Positions 7,984 to 17,300 are shown, counted from the stretch's first letter. The stretch: 32,570 nt of DNA from an uncultured Lachnospiraceae bacterium (GCA_902786365.1 CADACD010000027.1:22447-55016), one strand, 5' to 3'. A program made the numbers and translations. The notes: generated from the letters alone by a model not told the origin.

Positions 7984-8027
7984 AAAAATGCACAGCATAT
8001 TTACAAGTTAAAATGAAAGACCCGATA
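7984..8027. repeat. Diverged copy of the left-edge hairpin element
   Basis: AAAAATGC (7984-7991), ACA, then GCATATTT gives an imperfect hairpin, followed by ACAAGTT and ATAAGTTAGC. These words match the third hairpin and flanks at 62-97 (AAAAATGC, GCATTTTT, ACGAGTT, ATAAGTTAAC), although their order around the hairpin differs. It lies directly after the amylase stop codon and lacks a proper T-tract. Confidence 0.4.
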
Positions 8028-8131
8028 AGTTAGCAACAGACCGGAGGTGTAATTTGGTGTATTCTAATGGAAAAAATCACTAAAATTTCATTAAAATATA
8101 GAGAATATTTAAAAAATATGTCAAAAAATAC

Positions 8132-8160
8132 TTGCAAGCTAGTATTATTTGATATATAAT
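8132..8160 (+). promoter_or_regulatory. Promoter of surface protein gene 1
   Basis: TTGCAA (8132-8137), a 17-nt spacer ending TGATA, and TATAAT (8155-8160). The same layout occurs before the next two genes. Confidence 0.8.
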
Positions 8161-8219
8161 GTGGATATTGACACCTATGTTTACGTCAAATAATAAAAAG
8201 AAAGGGATGGATTTAGAAG

Positions 8220-9263
8220 ATGAGAAAATCTATTAAAAAAGTAGCAGCAACTTTATTAGCAGCAACAATGACTTTAGGAACTTTAACAACAGCATTCGCA
8301 TATGAGACAGGAACAAAACAGGAAAAAGACAAAGATGGGAATGTTACATATGAATATGAAGCTGTTACTGATGTTGATGACAAAGAAGCAGTTTATTTTG
8401 CAGTAGGTAACATGTCACCAGAGGCTTGGAAGACAGACGCTACAGCTAACATTATCAAACCTGTAGATGGACTAGATGGAGTTTATTCTATCGATTTAAC
8501 ATTCCCAGCATATGATGATGAGAGCAAGTGGGCTTCAAGATTTGGTATCTGCGCCGCTTACTATGATGAATCTACAGGCGTATTCACTGCTGGAACATGG
8601 GCAAGAATGTTAGTTGGTGAACCGGCATATACAGCAAATGATGGTTTAACATGTTTATCAAACATCAGTGTCAGACCAGAAGAAGAATTAAAAGCTACAG
8701 TTTACTATGATGAAAGAACAGCTACAGTATATATTCAGGATGAAGAAGGCAACGCAGTAGATTACTACTTAAGCTGGGTTGGTAATGATGATGATGAAGT
8801 TTATATGACAGTTGCTGATTATGCAAAGACAACATATGAAAAGTATTATAACGGATTATCAACAGATGACAGACGTGCAGACCTTGACAAAATTGCTAAA
8901 GATATCACACTTACAAAGTCACTTTTCGATGGAACATATGTTTCAAATGTTAAAGGTTTAGCAGCATATGTTAATGGTGGAGATGACTATTATAAAGCAT
9001 CAGAGCCTGCATCAGAGCCTGCATCAAAGCCTGCATCAGAGCCTGCATCAAAGCCTGCATCAGAGCCAGCAACAGAGGCTACAACAACAGCAGCAGTTGT
9101 AACACCAGCAGCATCAACACCAGCAGCAGCTAAAACAGCAGCAGCTACAACAGCAGCAAATCAGGCAACAAAAACAGGTGATGTGGCACCAGTTGCATTA
9201 TTAGCAGTATTATTAGCTTCAGTTGCAGTAGTTGCAGTAGCAGCTAAAAAGAAAGAAGCTTAA
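8220..9263 (+). CDS. Secreted cell-surface protein 1 with KTGD-type anchor
   Basis: This 347-residue protein has a signal peptide (MRKSIKKVAATLLAATMTLG to about residue 27, AFA cut site). A beta-rich domain at about 50-180 contains PVDGLDGVYS, shared with the next protein. An aspartate/tyrosine-rich helical part runs to about 258, a Ser-Glu/Lys-Pro-Ala repeat linker and Ala/Thr stalk follow, and the protein ends TKTGD, hydrophobic helix, KKKEA. The end resembles a sortase sorting signal (usually PKTGD), but Thr replaces the Pro. I do not recognise the main domain; a carbohydrate-binding role is inferred from the amylase upstream and the CBM26-like third protein. It has its own promoter and terminator. 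The Shine-Dalgarno is weak: AAAGGG lies about 13 nt before the ATG. Confidence 0.8.
   Translation: MRKSIKKVAATLLAATMTLGTLTTAFAYETGTKQEKDKDGNVTYEYEAVTDVDDKEAVYFAVGNMSPEAWKTDATANIIKPVDGLDGVYSIDLTFPAYDDESKWASRFGICAAYYDESTGVFTAGTWARMLVGEPAYTANDGLTCLSNISVRPEEELKATVYYDERTATVYIQDEEGNAVDYYLSWVGNDDDEVYMTVADYAKTTYEKYYNGLSTDDRRADLDKIAKDITLTKSLFDGTYVSNVKGLAAYVNGGDDYYKASEPASEPASKPASEPASKPASEPATEATTTAAVVTPAASTPAAAKTAAATTAANQATKTGDVAPVALLAVLLASVAVVAVAAKKKEA
9000..9071 (+). repeat. 12-bp tandem repeat encoding the SEPA/SKPA linker
   Basis: Six copies of tca-(g/a)ag-cc(t/a)-gca run head to tail and encode Ser-Glu/Lys-Pro-Ala. They form a spacer between the folded part of surface protein 1 and its wall/membrane anchor. 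The length may vary between strains. Confidence 0.92.
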
Positions 9264-9289
9264 TTTGAAAATGATTGTAATGTAGTTTT

Positions 9290-9320
9290 AGAGGAAATGC
9301 ATATGCATTTCCTCTTTTTT
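9290..9320 (+). terminator. Terminator after surface protein gene 1
   Basis: AGAGGAAATGCAT (9290-9302) is followed directly by its exact reverse complement ATGCATTTCCTCT (9303-9315) and a T-run. The 26-bp perfect palindrome is unusually strong. Confidence 0.93.
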
Positions 9321-9509
9321 GAAAAAAGGACAAAATGTCATGTACATTGTCTCCTTATTTTATTCTACAGGGAGATTTTAGAATAGTTATCCGGTTTTAA
9401 TATTTCATGATAGACGATTGGCATATATATGGATATTGTAGAAAAATGTAAAAGAAAAGTAAAAAGATAAAATAAAATCATAATAAAAAATAAATATGAA
9501 AAAATTGTA

Positions 9510-9538
9510 TTGCAAATATGAATTAAATGATATATAAT
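9510..9538 (+). promoter_or_regulatory. Promoter of surface protein gene 2
   Basis: TTGCAA (9510-9515), a 17-nt spacer ending TGATA, and TATAAT (9533-9538). Just downstream, GTTACA (9551-9556) and TGTAAC (9562-9567) could form a hairpin near the 5' end of the transcript. The 190 nt between the preceding terminator and this promoter hold nothing I can identify. Confidence 0.8.
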
Positions 9539-9594
9539 TGGCTAGAAAATGTTACAAAGAATGTAACTTTATTTTGAAAGGAGAAAAGTTAATT

Positions 9595-10497
9595 ATGAGA
9601 AAAGTAATTAAGAAGATTGCAACAGTAGTTGCATCAGTATCGATGGTAGCGGCTATGAGTTTATCAGCATTTGCTACAACATATGACACATATCAGTTTG
9701 CTGGAAATCCTAACCTTGTAGGTGAGGCTGATCCGGGAGCAAAAACAGTAGGTTGGGTAACTGTTAGAGAACAGCAGTTTTTAGAGCCAGTTGATGGATT
9801 AGATGGCGTATATTCATTTACAGGAAATTATGTTCATGCTGCTGATTATGATTCACTTGATGATGACACAAAAGCAGGATACAGAGAGTTTAAGATACTT
9901 GGTGATGGAGATGTGGAAGGCTGGAACCATCAGTTATGTCTCGGAACACCTGATGCAGCATGGGCTGACAACCAGACACAGTTCAGAATTGACGATACAC
10001 TTGAAGAAGGTGAATTTAAAGTATATGTTGATGTAACAAAAGGATTTGTTGCAGTTATTCAGAATCATCAGAATGTTAATATGTTAATAAGATTCCATTC
10101 AAGAGATGAAGATTCTGCGAACTTTGTTAAAACTACAAAGGCAGCTATCTTAGCTGATGGATATGAAGAAAGTGCTGTATATTTAGATGATGATGCATAC
10201 TTAGAGTTTGTTAATCAGTGTCTTAAATTAGAAGGTGGCGAAGCTATCACAGCATTATACGAAGGTGATGAAGCTCCTGCAGCTGCAGAAGATGATACAA
10301 CAGTTTCAGATGACAATGCAAACGATAAAGCAGATGCTGAAAAAACAATAGGTGTATCTGATACAAAGACATCTTCATCAAACAGCAGTGATGATAAAGA
10401 AGATGATGGCCTTTCAAAAGGTGCTGTTGCAGGTATTGTAGTTGCTGTAGTAGCAGTTATCGGTATCATTGTAGCAGTAGTTAAGAAGAAAAACTAA
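9595..10497 (+). CDS. Secreted membrane-anchored surface protein 2
   Basis: This 300-residue protein starts at the ATG at 9595, where GAAAGGAG lies 11 nt upstream and the product begins MRKVIKKIATVVAS like its neighbours. A signal peptide ends near AFA. The folded part (about 30-215) contains GWVTVREQQFLEPVDGLDGVYS, EFKILGDG and WNHQLCLG, then EFKVYVDVTKGFVAV. This pattern resembles small beta-sandwich starch-binding modules, but I cannot name the family. An acidic Ser/Asp linker leads to SKGAVAGIVVAVVAVIG, a membrane helix ending KKKN. Unlike proteins 1 and 3 there is no KTGD motif, so it is probably held by the helix alone. A polysaccharide-binding role is inferred from context. Confidence 0.75.
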   Translation: MRKVIKKIATVVASVSMVAAMSLSAFATTYDTYQFAGNPNLVGEADPGAKTVGWVTVREQQFLEPVDGLDGVYSFTGNYVHAADYDSLDDDTKAGYREFKILGDGDVEGWNHQLCLGTPDAAWADNQTQFRIDDTLEEGEFKVYVDVTKGFVAVIQNHQNVNMLIRFHSRDEDSANFVKTTKAAILADGYEESAVYLDDDAYLEFVNQCLKLEGGEAITALYEGDEAPAAAEDDTTVSDDNANDKADAEKTIGVSDTKTSSSNSSDDKEDDGLSKGAVAGIVVAVVAVIGIIVAVVKKKN

Positions 10498-10526
10498 TCA
10501 TTGATATATCAATATTGAATGAAAAC

Positions 10527-10566
10527 AAAGAGTATCATGAACAATGCGTCGTGGTACTCTTTTTTT
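10527..10566 (+). terminator. Terminator after surface protein gene 2
   Basis: AAAGAGTATCATGA (10527-10540) pairs with TCGTGGTACTCTTT (10549-10562) through 14 bp including two wobbles, followed by more Ts. Confidence 0.9.
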
Positions 10567-10664
10567 AAATGTTGAACTATACATTTCTACTAGATTTTAT
10601 ATTAATTTCTTAGTTAATTGTACCAAAAAAGGCAAAATTAGATATAAAAATATAGTAAAAAGTA

Positions 10665-10693
10665 TTGCAAAAACTATATACATGATATATAAT
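10665..10693 (+). promoter_or_regulatory. Promoter of surface protein gene 3
   Basis: TTGCAA (10665-10670), a 17-nt spacer ending TGATA, and TATAAT (10688-10693), the same architecture as the two preceding genes. Confidence 0.8.
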
Positions 10694-10759
10694 AGGAATA
10701 ATTGAAAGTGAGCGCAGTCTCTCTATTCAAAATAATATCATAAAGGAGAAATGAGAAGA

Positions 10760-11593
10760 ATGAGAAAATTAAAGAAACTTTTTGCAGTAGCAGCAACAGC
10801 TGCAATGACTTTGGCAATGAGCGTTTCAGCTTTTGCTGATCAGACAATTACATTCCATTTCCAGAATGCTAAAAACTGGAATCCAGTTGGTGCATGGATT
10901 TATCAGGGTGTAGGTTTTGATGTAAACGTAACAAACGCATTCGTAACAAACACAAAGGCAGATGGTTCAGTTAAGCAGTTATGGCCGGGAGCTAAATGTA
11001 CAGACGAAGGAAATGGCTGGGTATCAGTATCAGCTACATTTTCTGATACTGTTGCAACAGATGGAGCAGTTGTAATTTTCAACAACTTTGTTGCAGATTC
11101 AAAGACAAACGATACAACAGAGGAAGATGACATTGAAGCAATCAAGAATTCAGGTATTGCTACAGATGCAACAGCTACAAAAGAGCAGACACCTAATATT
11201 ACTCTTAACAAGAAGAATGCATTCAAAGATGGAGCAGTTCCAGCAGAAGTATGGGTTACATATGATGGAAAGACAGCTACAGTATTAGCTGCAGCTCCTG
11301 ATAGTTATGCAAAAGCAAGCACTAATCCAGGGCCAACAACAACAGGCAATACAGAAACACCAACACCAGCAGGTAGCAACACAGCAGCATCAACACCAGC
11401 AGCATCAACACCAGCAGCATCAACACCAGCAGCATCAACACCAGCAGCATCAACACCAACATCTGCTGGTACAGGTACAGCTTCTAACACAACAGCACCT
11501 AAGACAGGTGATACAGTTGCAGTTTCAGTTATAGCACTTGCAGCAGTAGCAGCAGTAGCAGTAGTTGCAACAAAGAAGAAAGCTAACGCATAA
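10760..11593 (+). CDS. Secreted surface protein 3, CBM26-like starch-binding module with PKTGD anchor
   Basis: This 277-residue protein starts at the ATG at 10760: AAAGGAG is 11 nt upstream, and an in-frame ATG at 10751 is too close to it. A signal peptide ends at AFA. Residues ~27-105 read TITFHFQNAKNWNPVGAWIY, then LWPGAKCTDEGNGWVSVSA and AVVIFNNFVADSKTNDT. This order (aromatic strand, W-PG, GWVS, IFNN, T-D) fits starch-binding CBM26-type domains. EVWVTYDGKTATVL follows at about 160. A Pro/Ala/Ser/Thr stalk with five AASTP repeats leads to APKTGD, a hydrophobic helix and KKKANA, a sortase-type sorting signal. No sortase gene is in the window. Likely role: holding starch at the cell surface beside the lipoprotein amylase. 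Confidence 0.8.
   Translation: MRKLKKLFAVAATAAMTLAMSVSAFADQTITFHFQNAKNWNPVGAWIYQGVGFDVNVTNAFVTNTKADGSVKQLWPGAKCTDEGNGWVSVSATFSDTVATDGAVVIFNNFVADSKTNDTTEEDDIEAIKNSGIATDATATKEQTPNITLNKKNAFKDGAVPAEVWVTYDGKTATVLAAAPDSYAKASTNPGPTTTGNTETPTPAGSNTAASTPAASTPAASTPAASTPAASTPTSAGTGTASNTTAPKTGDTVAVSVIALAAVAAVAVVATKKKANA
11384..11458 (+). repeat. 15-bp tandem repeat encoding the AASTP stalk
   Basis: Five exact or near-exact copies of gcagcatcaacacca encode Ala-Ala-Ser-Thr-Pro, the extended stalk of surface protein 3. The identity at DNA level suggests recent expansion. Confidence 0.95.
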
Positions 11594-11620
11594 TTTATAA
11601 TTGATAGTAATCAACATTAC

Positions 11621-11650
11621 AGAGAAGTCGTTCTTGCGGCTTCTCTTTTT
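11621..11650 (+). terminator. Terminator after surface protein gene 3
   Basis: AGAGAAGTCG (11621-11630) pairs with CGGCTTCTCT (11637-11646), one wobble, loop TTCTTG, followed by Ts. Confidence 0.9.
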
Positions 11651-11863
11651 GTATATATAAAAATAAAGGGAAATTTGTGTGAAATTACTATAAAAGTCAC
11701 AAAAAATGCAATGAAATTGTTAATAAAAACTATAAAGAAAAATATTTAATATTAAATCTAAATGTGTTATAATAAAATAGAATATCGCAATAAAACAAGA
11801 AGATATTACTTGATTACATAAAATATGTACAAATAAGCGATACATAGGGAAGGAAAACACGCA

Positions 11864-12766
11864 ATGAAAAATCTTCTTTTTATATATAACCCACATTCCG
11901 GTAAGGGAATAGTGAAAGAGTATCTGTCAGATATTTTTGATTTTTTTGTAAAAAATGATTATAAGATTAGTGTTTATCCAACACAGGAACGATTAGATGC
12001 AAGAGAATATATTATTAACAATGCATATGGAAGTGATATGGTTGTATGCAGTGGCGGCGATGGTACACTGAATGAGGTAATAAGTGGTATGATGGAACTG
12101 CCGGAGCGACCAGCATTGGGATATATACCGGCAGGTTCTACAAATGATTTTGGACAAAGCATAAAGATACCCAAATCCATACTTGAAGCAGCTGATGTTG
12201 CTATTAATGGAGTACCTATAATGGTAGATGTGGGAAACTTTGGAAAGAGAAACTTTGTATATGTAGCTGCCTTTGGGGCGTTTACAGATGTATCTTATAT
12301 GACACCTCAGGAGATGAAGAATTTGCTAGGACATTCGGCATATCTTATTGATGCAATTACGAAGATTACATCTCTTAGAACATATCATATGAAGGTTAGC
12401 TGTGAAGATGGTAATATTGTAGAAGATGATTTTCTGTATGGTATGATAACGAATTCTATTTCTGTTGGTGGTTTTAAAGGCATTACTGGAAAGAATATTG
12501 TATTGGATGATGGTTATTTTGAAGTTATGCTTATTAAAAAGCCAAAGAATGCGATAGATTTGAATATCATACTTGGAGCGATTCTTGGTATGGATTTTAA
12601 GACAGAGAGCATTGTTTCATTCAAAGCATCTGAGATTGTCTTTGAGTCAAATGAGAAAGTTCCATGGGTGTTAGATGGAGAATATGGTGGTTCTCCACAG
12701 AAAATTAAGATAGTGAATAATAAACAGGCAATTAAAATTATGTCTGGAATTTCCAAAAAGAACTAA
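11864..12766 (+). CDS. Diacylglycerol kinase family lipid kinase (YegS/DgkB type)
   Basis: This 300-residue cytosolic or membrane-peripheral enzyme of the DAGK catalytic family phosphorylates a lipid alcohol such as diacylglycerol, recycling it to phosphatidate. Motifs seen: YNPHSGKG near the N-terminus (nucleotide binding), SGGDGTLNEVISG with GGDGT at 64-68, and GYIPAGSTNDFGQS; the C-terminal domain holds VLDGEYGG. Length is typical. The exact lipid substrate cannot be told from sequence. GGGAAGGAAA lies upstream of the ATG. The 213 nt between the preceding terminator and this gene contain a TATAAT at 11768-11773 with only a weak -35. rpoD follows with its own promoter. Confidence 0.9.
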   Translation: MKNLLFIYNPHSGKGIVKEYLSDIFDFFVKNDYKISVYPTQERLDAREYIINNAYGSDMVVCSGGDGTLNEVISGMMELPERPALGYIPAGSTNDFGQSIKIPKSILEAADVAINGVPIMVDVGNFGKRNFVYVAAFGAFTDVSYMTPQEMKNLLGHSAYLIDAITKITSLRTYHMKVSCEDGNIVEDDFLYGMITNSISVGGFKGITGKNIVLDDGYFEVMLIKKPKNAIDLNIILGAILGMDFKTESIVSFKASEIVFESNEKVPWVLDGEYGGSPQKIKIVNNKQAIKIMSGISKKN

Positions 12767-12792
12767 AATATTACAAAATTTTTTGTTCTTAC

Positions 12793-12821
12793 TTTACACT
12801 CGGATAATTTTTGTGTATAAT
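12793..12821 (+). promoter_or_regulatory. Predicted rpoD promoter
   Basis: TTTACA (12793-12798) and TATAAT (12816-12821) are 17 nt apart, in the gap between the lipid kinase gene and the rpoD start. Confidence 0.7.
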
Positions 12822-12874
12822 GTTGCAACAGACAAGAGATAATGTAACTAGAGATAGAGAAAGGACCGGTTTTC

Positions 12875-14032
12875 GTGGTTGAAGAAGAATTCTTAAAAAA
12901 ATTAAAAAAATTAGTAGAAAGTGCAAAAGCAAAGAATAATATGGTTGAGTTCAAAGAGCTCGACAAATTCTGTAAGGAAGCAAAACTTACAGGAGAGCAG
13001 ATGGATTTGGTATATCAGTATTTGGAAGATAGTAAGATTGAGATTCTGCATGCGATGGATTTAGAGCCGGAAGATGAAACGATTAAGCAAGCAGAGTTAT
13101 TAGATGCGGATGATTTACTTCTTGAGCCAACAGATGAAGAACTCGAAGAAGAAGATGAGGAAAAGATTGATTTAGATGCAATCGATTTGCTTGATGGAGT
13201 TGGCACAGAGGATCCGGTTAGGATGTATTTGAAAGAGATAGGAACAGTACCACTTTTGACAGCAGAGGAAGAATTGAGGCTTGCAAAAAGAAAAGCAGAA
13301 GGTGATCAAAAGGCAAAGGACAGGCTTATTGAAGCAAATTTAAGATTGGTTGTCAGTATTGCAAAGAGATATACAGGGAGAGGAATGAGTTTCCTTGATT
13401 TGGTTCAGGAAGGAAATCTCGGACTGATCAAAGGTGTTGAAAAGTTCAATTATGATAAAGGATTTAAGCTCAGCACATACGCAACATGGTGGATTAGACA
13501 GTCTGTCACAAGAGCACTTGCCGACCAGGCTAGAACGATTCGTGTACCTGTTCATATGGTAGAAACAATCAACAGAATGTCTAAGATGCAGAGAAAATTG
13601 ACGTTGGAATTGGGGTATGAGCCATCCGCAGCAGAATTGGCTGACGCACTTGATATGACAGAAAGCAAAGTATTAGAGATTATGCAGATAGCAAGAGAAC
13701 CGGCATCTTTGGAGACACCTATTGGTGAGGAAGATGATTCAAATCTTGGAGATTTCGTTGCTGATAACAATACAGTTACACCGGAGGCAAATGTTGAGTC
13801 GGTAATGCTTAGGGAGCATATCGATCAGTTGCTTATGGATTTAAAAGAGAGAGAGAGACAGGTTATTGTTCTAAGGTTCGGACTCGAAGATGGACATCCA
13901 AGAACTCTTGAAGAAGTTGGAAAGGCATTCAATGTGACAAGGGAGAGAATCAGACAGATAGAAGCGAAGGCACTTCGTAAACTTCGTAATCCGGTAAGAA
14001 GTAAGAAGATTAAAGACTTTTTGCAAAATTAA
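12875..14032 (+). CDS. rpoD: RNA polymerase primary sigma factor RpoD (SigA)
   Basis: This 385-residue housekeeping sigma factor directs RNA polymerase to TATAAT/TTGACA-type promoters. Regions in order: an N-terminal helical region 1.1 and a very acidic stretch ([10 protein letters not shown], about 85-105); region 1.2 from Asp113 ([17 protein letters not shown]); region 2 with [20 protein letters not shown] and the -10-reading YATWWIRQ; region 3; and the region 4 helix-turn-helix ([20 protein letters not shown], from about 344). The GTG start has GAGAAAGGA 10 nt upstream. In many Firmicutes dnaG lies just upstream of rpoD; here it is absent and the gene stands as its own unit with promoter and terminator. 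Confidence 0.97.
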   Translation: MVEEEFLKKLKKLVESAKAKNNMVEFKELDKFCKEAKLTGEQMDLVYQYLEDSKIEILHAMDLEPEDETIKQAELLDADDLLLEPTDEELEEEDEEKIDLDAIDLLDGVGTEDPVRMYLKEIGTVPLLTAEEELRLAKRKAEGDQKAKDRLIEANLRLVVSIAKRYTGRGMSFLDLVQEGNLGLIKGVEKFNYDKGFKLSTYATWWIRQSVTRALADQARTIRVPVHMVETINRMSKMQRKLTLELGYEPSAAELADALDMTESKVLEIMQIAREPASLETPIGEEDDSNLGDFVADNNTVTPEANVESVMLREHIDQLLMDLKERERQVIVLRFGLEDGHPRTLEEVGKAFNVTRERIRQIEAKALRKLRNPVRSKKIKDFLQN

Positions 14033-14065
14033 GTGATTGCGTAAATATAAACAGATATAAGAAAG

Positions 14066-14110
14066 CTTAGGAAATAGAAGTAAAAGACAGACTATTTCCT
14101 AAGTTTTTTT
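14066..14110 (+). terminator. rpoD terminator
   Basis: A perfect 12-bp stem, CTTAGGAAATAG (14066-14077) with CTATTTCCTAAG (14092-14103), is followed by seven Ts. Confidence 0.94.
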
Positions 14111-14149
14111 GAATTGTACACACAAATACTACAAATGTGTTCGGGAAAT

Positions 14150-14166
14150 AAATTGTCTGACAATTT
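14150..14166. promoter_or_regulatory. Perfect dyad upstream of the gltB promoter
   Basis: AAATTGTC-T-GACAATTT is a 17-bp perfect dyad, 24 nt upstream of the predicted gltB -35. With a single central base it suits a dimeric DNA-binding protein better than an RNA hairpin. A role in nitrogen control of gltBD is a guess from position. Confidence 0.4.
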
Positions 14167-14190
14167 GTTTTTAATAATTAAAAATTTTTA

Positions 14191-14219
14191 TTTACAATTT
14201 TAAAATAATGTAGTATAGT
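14191..14219 (+). promoter_or_regulatory. Predicted gltBD promoter
   Basis: TTTACA (14191-14196) and TATAGT (14214-14219) are 17 nt apart. They leave a leader of about 120 nt before the gltB start, in which I see no clear riboswitch or attenuator. Confidence 0.55.
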
Positions 14220-14344
14220 AAAACACGAAGTAGATTTCGAAAGAACTTTAAATATGATAAAATGTTTAAGCTGAGTTCAAACAAAGTAAGCTTAACAACA
14301 AAAGAGTCGAAACAAAATTAAAATTGAATAAGGAAGTGAGGCAA

Positions 14345-17300
14345 ATGAATCGTAACGATTTGTTTATCCGTGCAGAAAAGACAGGATTATACGATCCAAG
14401 TTTTGAGCACGACAATTGTGGTATCGGTGCTGTGGTCAATATCAAAGGTAAAAAGACACACCAAACAGTAGCGAACGCATTAAAAATAGTTGAAAATTTA
14501 GAGCATAGAGCAGGCAAAGATGCCGAGGGAAAAACCGGAGACGGTGTTGGAATACTTTTACAGATTTCACACAAGTTCTTTAGTAAAGCGGTTAAGTCCC
14601 TCGGTATTTTTTTGGGTAATGAGAGAGAATATGGTATAGGTATGTTCTTCTTTCCACAGGATGAGTTAAAGAGAAATCAGGCAAAGAAAATGTTTGAGAT
14701 TATTGTTGAGAAGGAAGGTCTTGAATTTTTAGGATGGAGAGAGGTGCCTACAAAACCGGACGTTCTTGGTACAACAGCCATTGAATGTATGCCATATATT
14801 ATGCAGGGATTTGTAAAGAAACCGGATGATGTAAAGAAAGGTCTTGATTTTGACCGCAAATTATATGTCGCAAGGCGTGTATTTGAACAGTCAAATGACA
14901 ATACATATGTGGTATCACTTTCGAGCAGAACTATTGTATATAAAGGTATGTTTTTGGTAGGTCAGTTAAGATTGTTTTTTGAAGATTTGCAGGATAACGA
15001 CTATGAGTCAGCGATTGCACTTGTGCACTCAAGGTTCAGTACCAATACAAATCCAAGCTGGCATAGGGCACATCCGAACAGACTGATGGTTCACAATGGA
15101 GAGATTAATACTATTCGAGGAAATGCAGATAACATGCTTGCTAGAGAAGAGACAATGGCATCAGAATATTTAAAAGGTGAAATGCATAAGATTTTACCGG
15201 TAGTTAATACAGAGGGTTCTGACTCAGCGATGCTTGACAATACACTTGAGTTTCTGGTAATGAGTGGAATGGAGCTTCCGCTTGCTGTGATGATCACTAT
15301 TCCTGAACCGTGGGATAACAACCATACCATTAGCCAGGCGAGAAGAGATTTCTACCAGTATTATGCGACAATGATGGAGCCATGGGATGGACCGGCCTCT
15401 ATCTTGTTTTCAGATGGTGATATTATGGGTGCTGTACTTGACAGAAACGGTCTTCGTCCATCACGTTATTACATTACAGATGATGATACTTTGGTGCTTT
15501 CATCAGAGGTGGGAGTGTTAGACGTTGATCCGTCTACCATTGTGGCAAAAGAAAGACTTCATCCGGGCAAGATGTTACTGGTAGATACCATTAATGGAAA
15601 ATTGATTGATGATGAAGAATTAAAAGAAAAATATGCATCAAGACAGCCTTATGGGGAATGGCTTGACAACAATCTTGTAAGGTTGAAAGATTTAAAGATA
15701 CCGAATAAAAAGGTAGAAGAGTATCCGTTAGAAGAGAGAAAGAGGCTTCAGAAAGCGTTTGGTTATACATATGAAGAACTGATGACTTCTATTCTTCCTA
15801 TGGCAAAGAATGGTGCAGAGCCTATCTCGGCAATGGGTAATGACAAACCTCTTGCTGTTTTATCAAGCAAGCCACAGCCATTATTTAACTATTTCAAACA
15901 ATTATTTGCTCAGGTAACCAATCCGCCAATCGACGCCATCCGAGAGGAGATTGTTACATCAAGTACAGTATATATCGGTGAAGATGGAAATATCCTTGAG
16001 GAGAAGCCGGAAAATTGTCAGGTATTGAAAGTAAAGAATCCGATTCTTACAAGTACAGACCTTTTAAAGATTAAGAATATGAATGTATCGGGATTCCATG
16101 TTGAAGTGATACCGATTACATATTATAAAAATACATCGCTTGAAAAGGCGATTGACCGTCTGTATGTTGAGGTGGACAGAGCACACAGAGATGGAGCGAG
16201 TATCCTTATTCTCTCAGACAGAGGTGTAGATGAGAACCATGTGGCAATCCCATCACTTCTTGCAGTTTCAGCTGTACACAGATATCTCGTACTGACAAAA
16301 AAGAGAACAAGTCTTGCACTGATTCTTGAAAGCGGTGAGCCTAGAGAAGTCCATCATTTTGCTACATTATTAGGTTATGGTGCATGTGCCATCAATCCAT
16401 ATCTGGCACAGGAATCAATCAAGTACCTGATTGACAAAGATATGCTTGATAAGGATTATTACGCTGCAGTAAATGACTATAATGATGCAGTACTTCATGG
16501 AATCATCAAGATTGCATCAAAGATGGGAATTTCAACAATACAGTCATATCAGGGTTCACAGATATTTGAGGCAATTGGTCTTGGAAAAGAAGTGATTGAT
16601 AAATACTTTACAGGAACAGTGAGCCGCATCGGTGGTATTACATTAAAAGATATAGAGCGGGGTGTGGATGAACTTCATTCGACAGCCTTTGATCCATTGG
16701 GACTTGAGACAGATCTTGTTCTTGACAGTAGAGGAAGTCATAAGTTTAGAAGCGGAAAAGAGCAACATTTATATAATCCAAAGACAATTCATCTGTTACA
16801 GCAGTCTACATGGACAAATAATTATGATATGTTTAAGGAATATACTAAGCTGATAGATGATGAAGTAGGACCTGTCCATATCAGAGGAATGCTTGAATTT
16901 AATTATCCTAAGAAAGGTATTCCGATTGAAGAGGTTGAGAGTGTAGACAGTATTGTTAAGAGATTTAAGACAGGTGCCATGTCGTATGGTTCTATTTCAC
17001 AGGAAGCACATGAGACAATGGCAATTGCAATGAACATGATTCATGGCAAGTCAAACAGTGGTGAAGGTGGAGAAAGTGAAGAGAGACTTGCTACCTCAGG
17101 ACAAAAGATTGATAAATGTTCAGCAATCAAGCAGGTTGCTTCCGGAAGATTTGGTGTTACATCGAAATATCTTGTGAGTGCAAGAGAGATACAGATTAAG
17201 ATGGCACAGGGAGCAAAGCCGGGCGAAGGCGGACATTTGCCTGGTAAGAAGGTTTATCCATGGATTGCAAAAACAAGACATTCTACACCGGGTGTGAGTC

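Noticed and set aside
8207-8236. A nine-codon leader peptide (MDLEDEKIY) overlapping the start of surface gene 1
   Set aside because: It would have AAAGGG too close to its ATG, and such short frames are expected by chance.
9327-9353. Imperfect palindrome GGACAAAATG...CATTGTCTCC after the first surface-gene terminator
   Set aside because: Two mismatches in ten pairs and no link to a promoter; it may be chance symmetry in AT-rich DNA.
11307-11534. A Gln/His-rich small protein inside surface protein gene 3
   Set aside because: It is a shifted reading of the AASTP repeat DNA, with no start signals.
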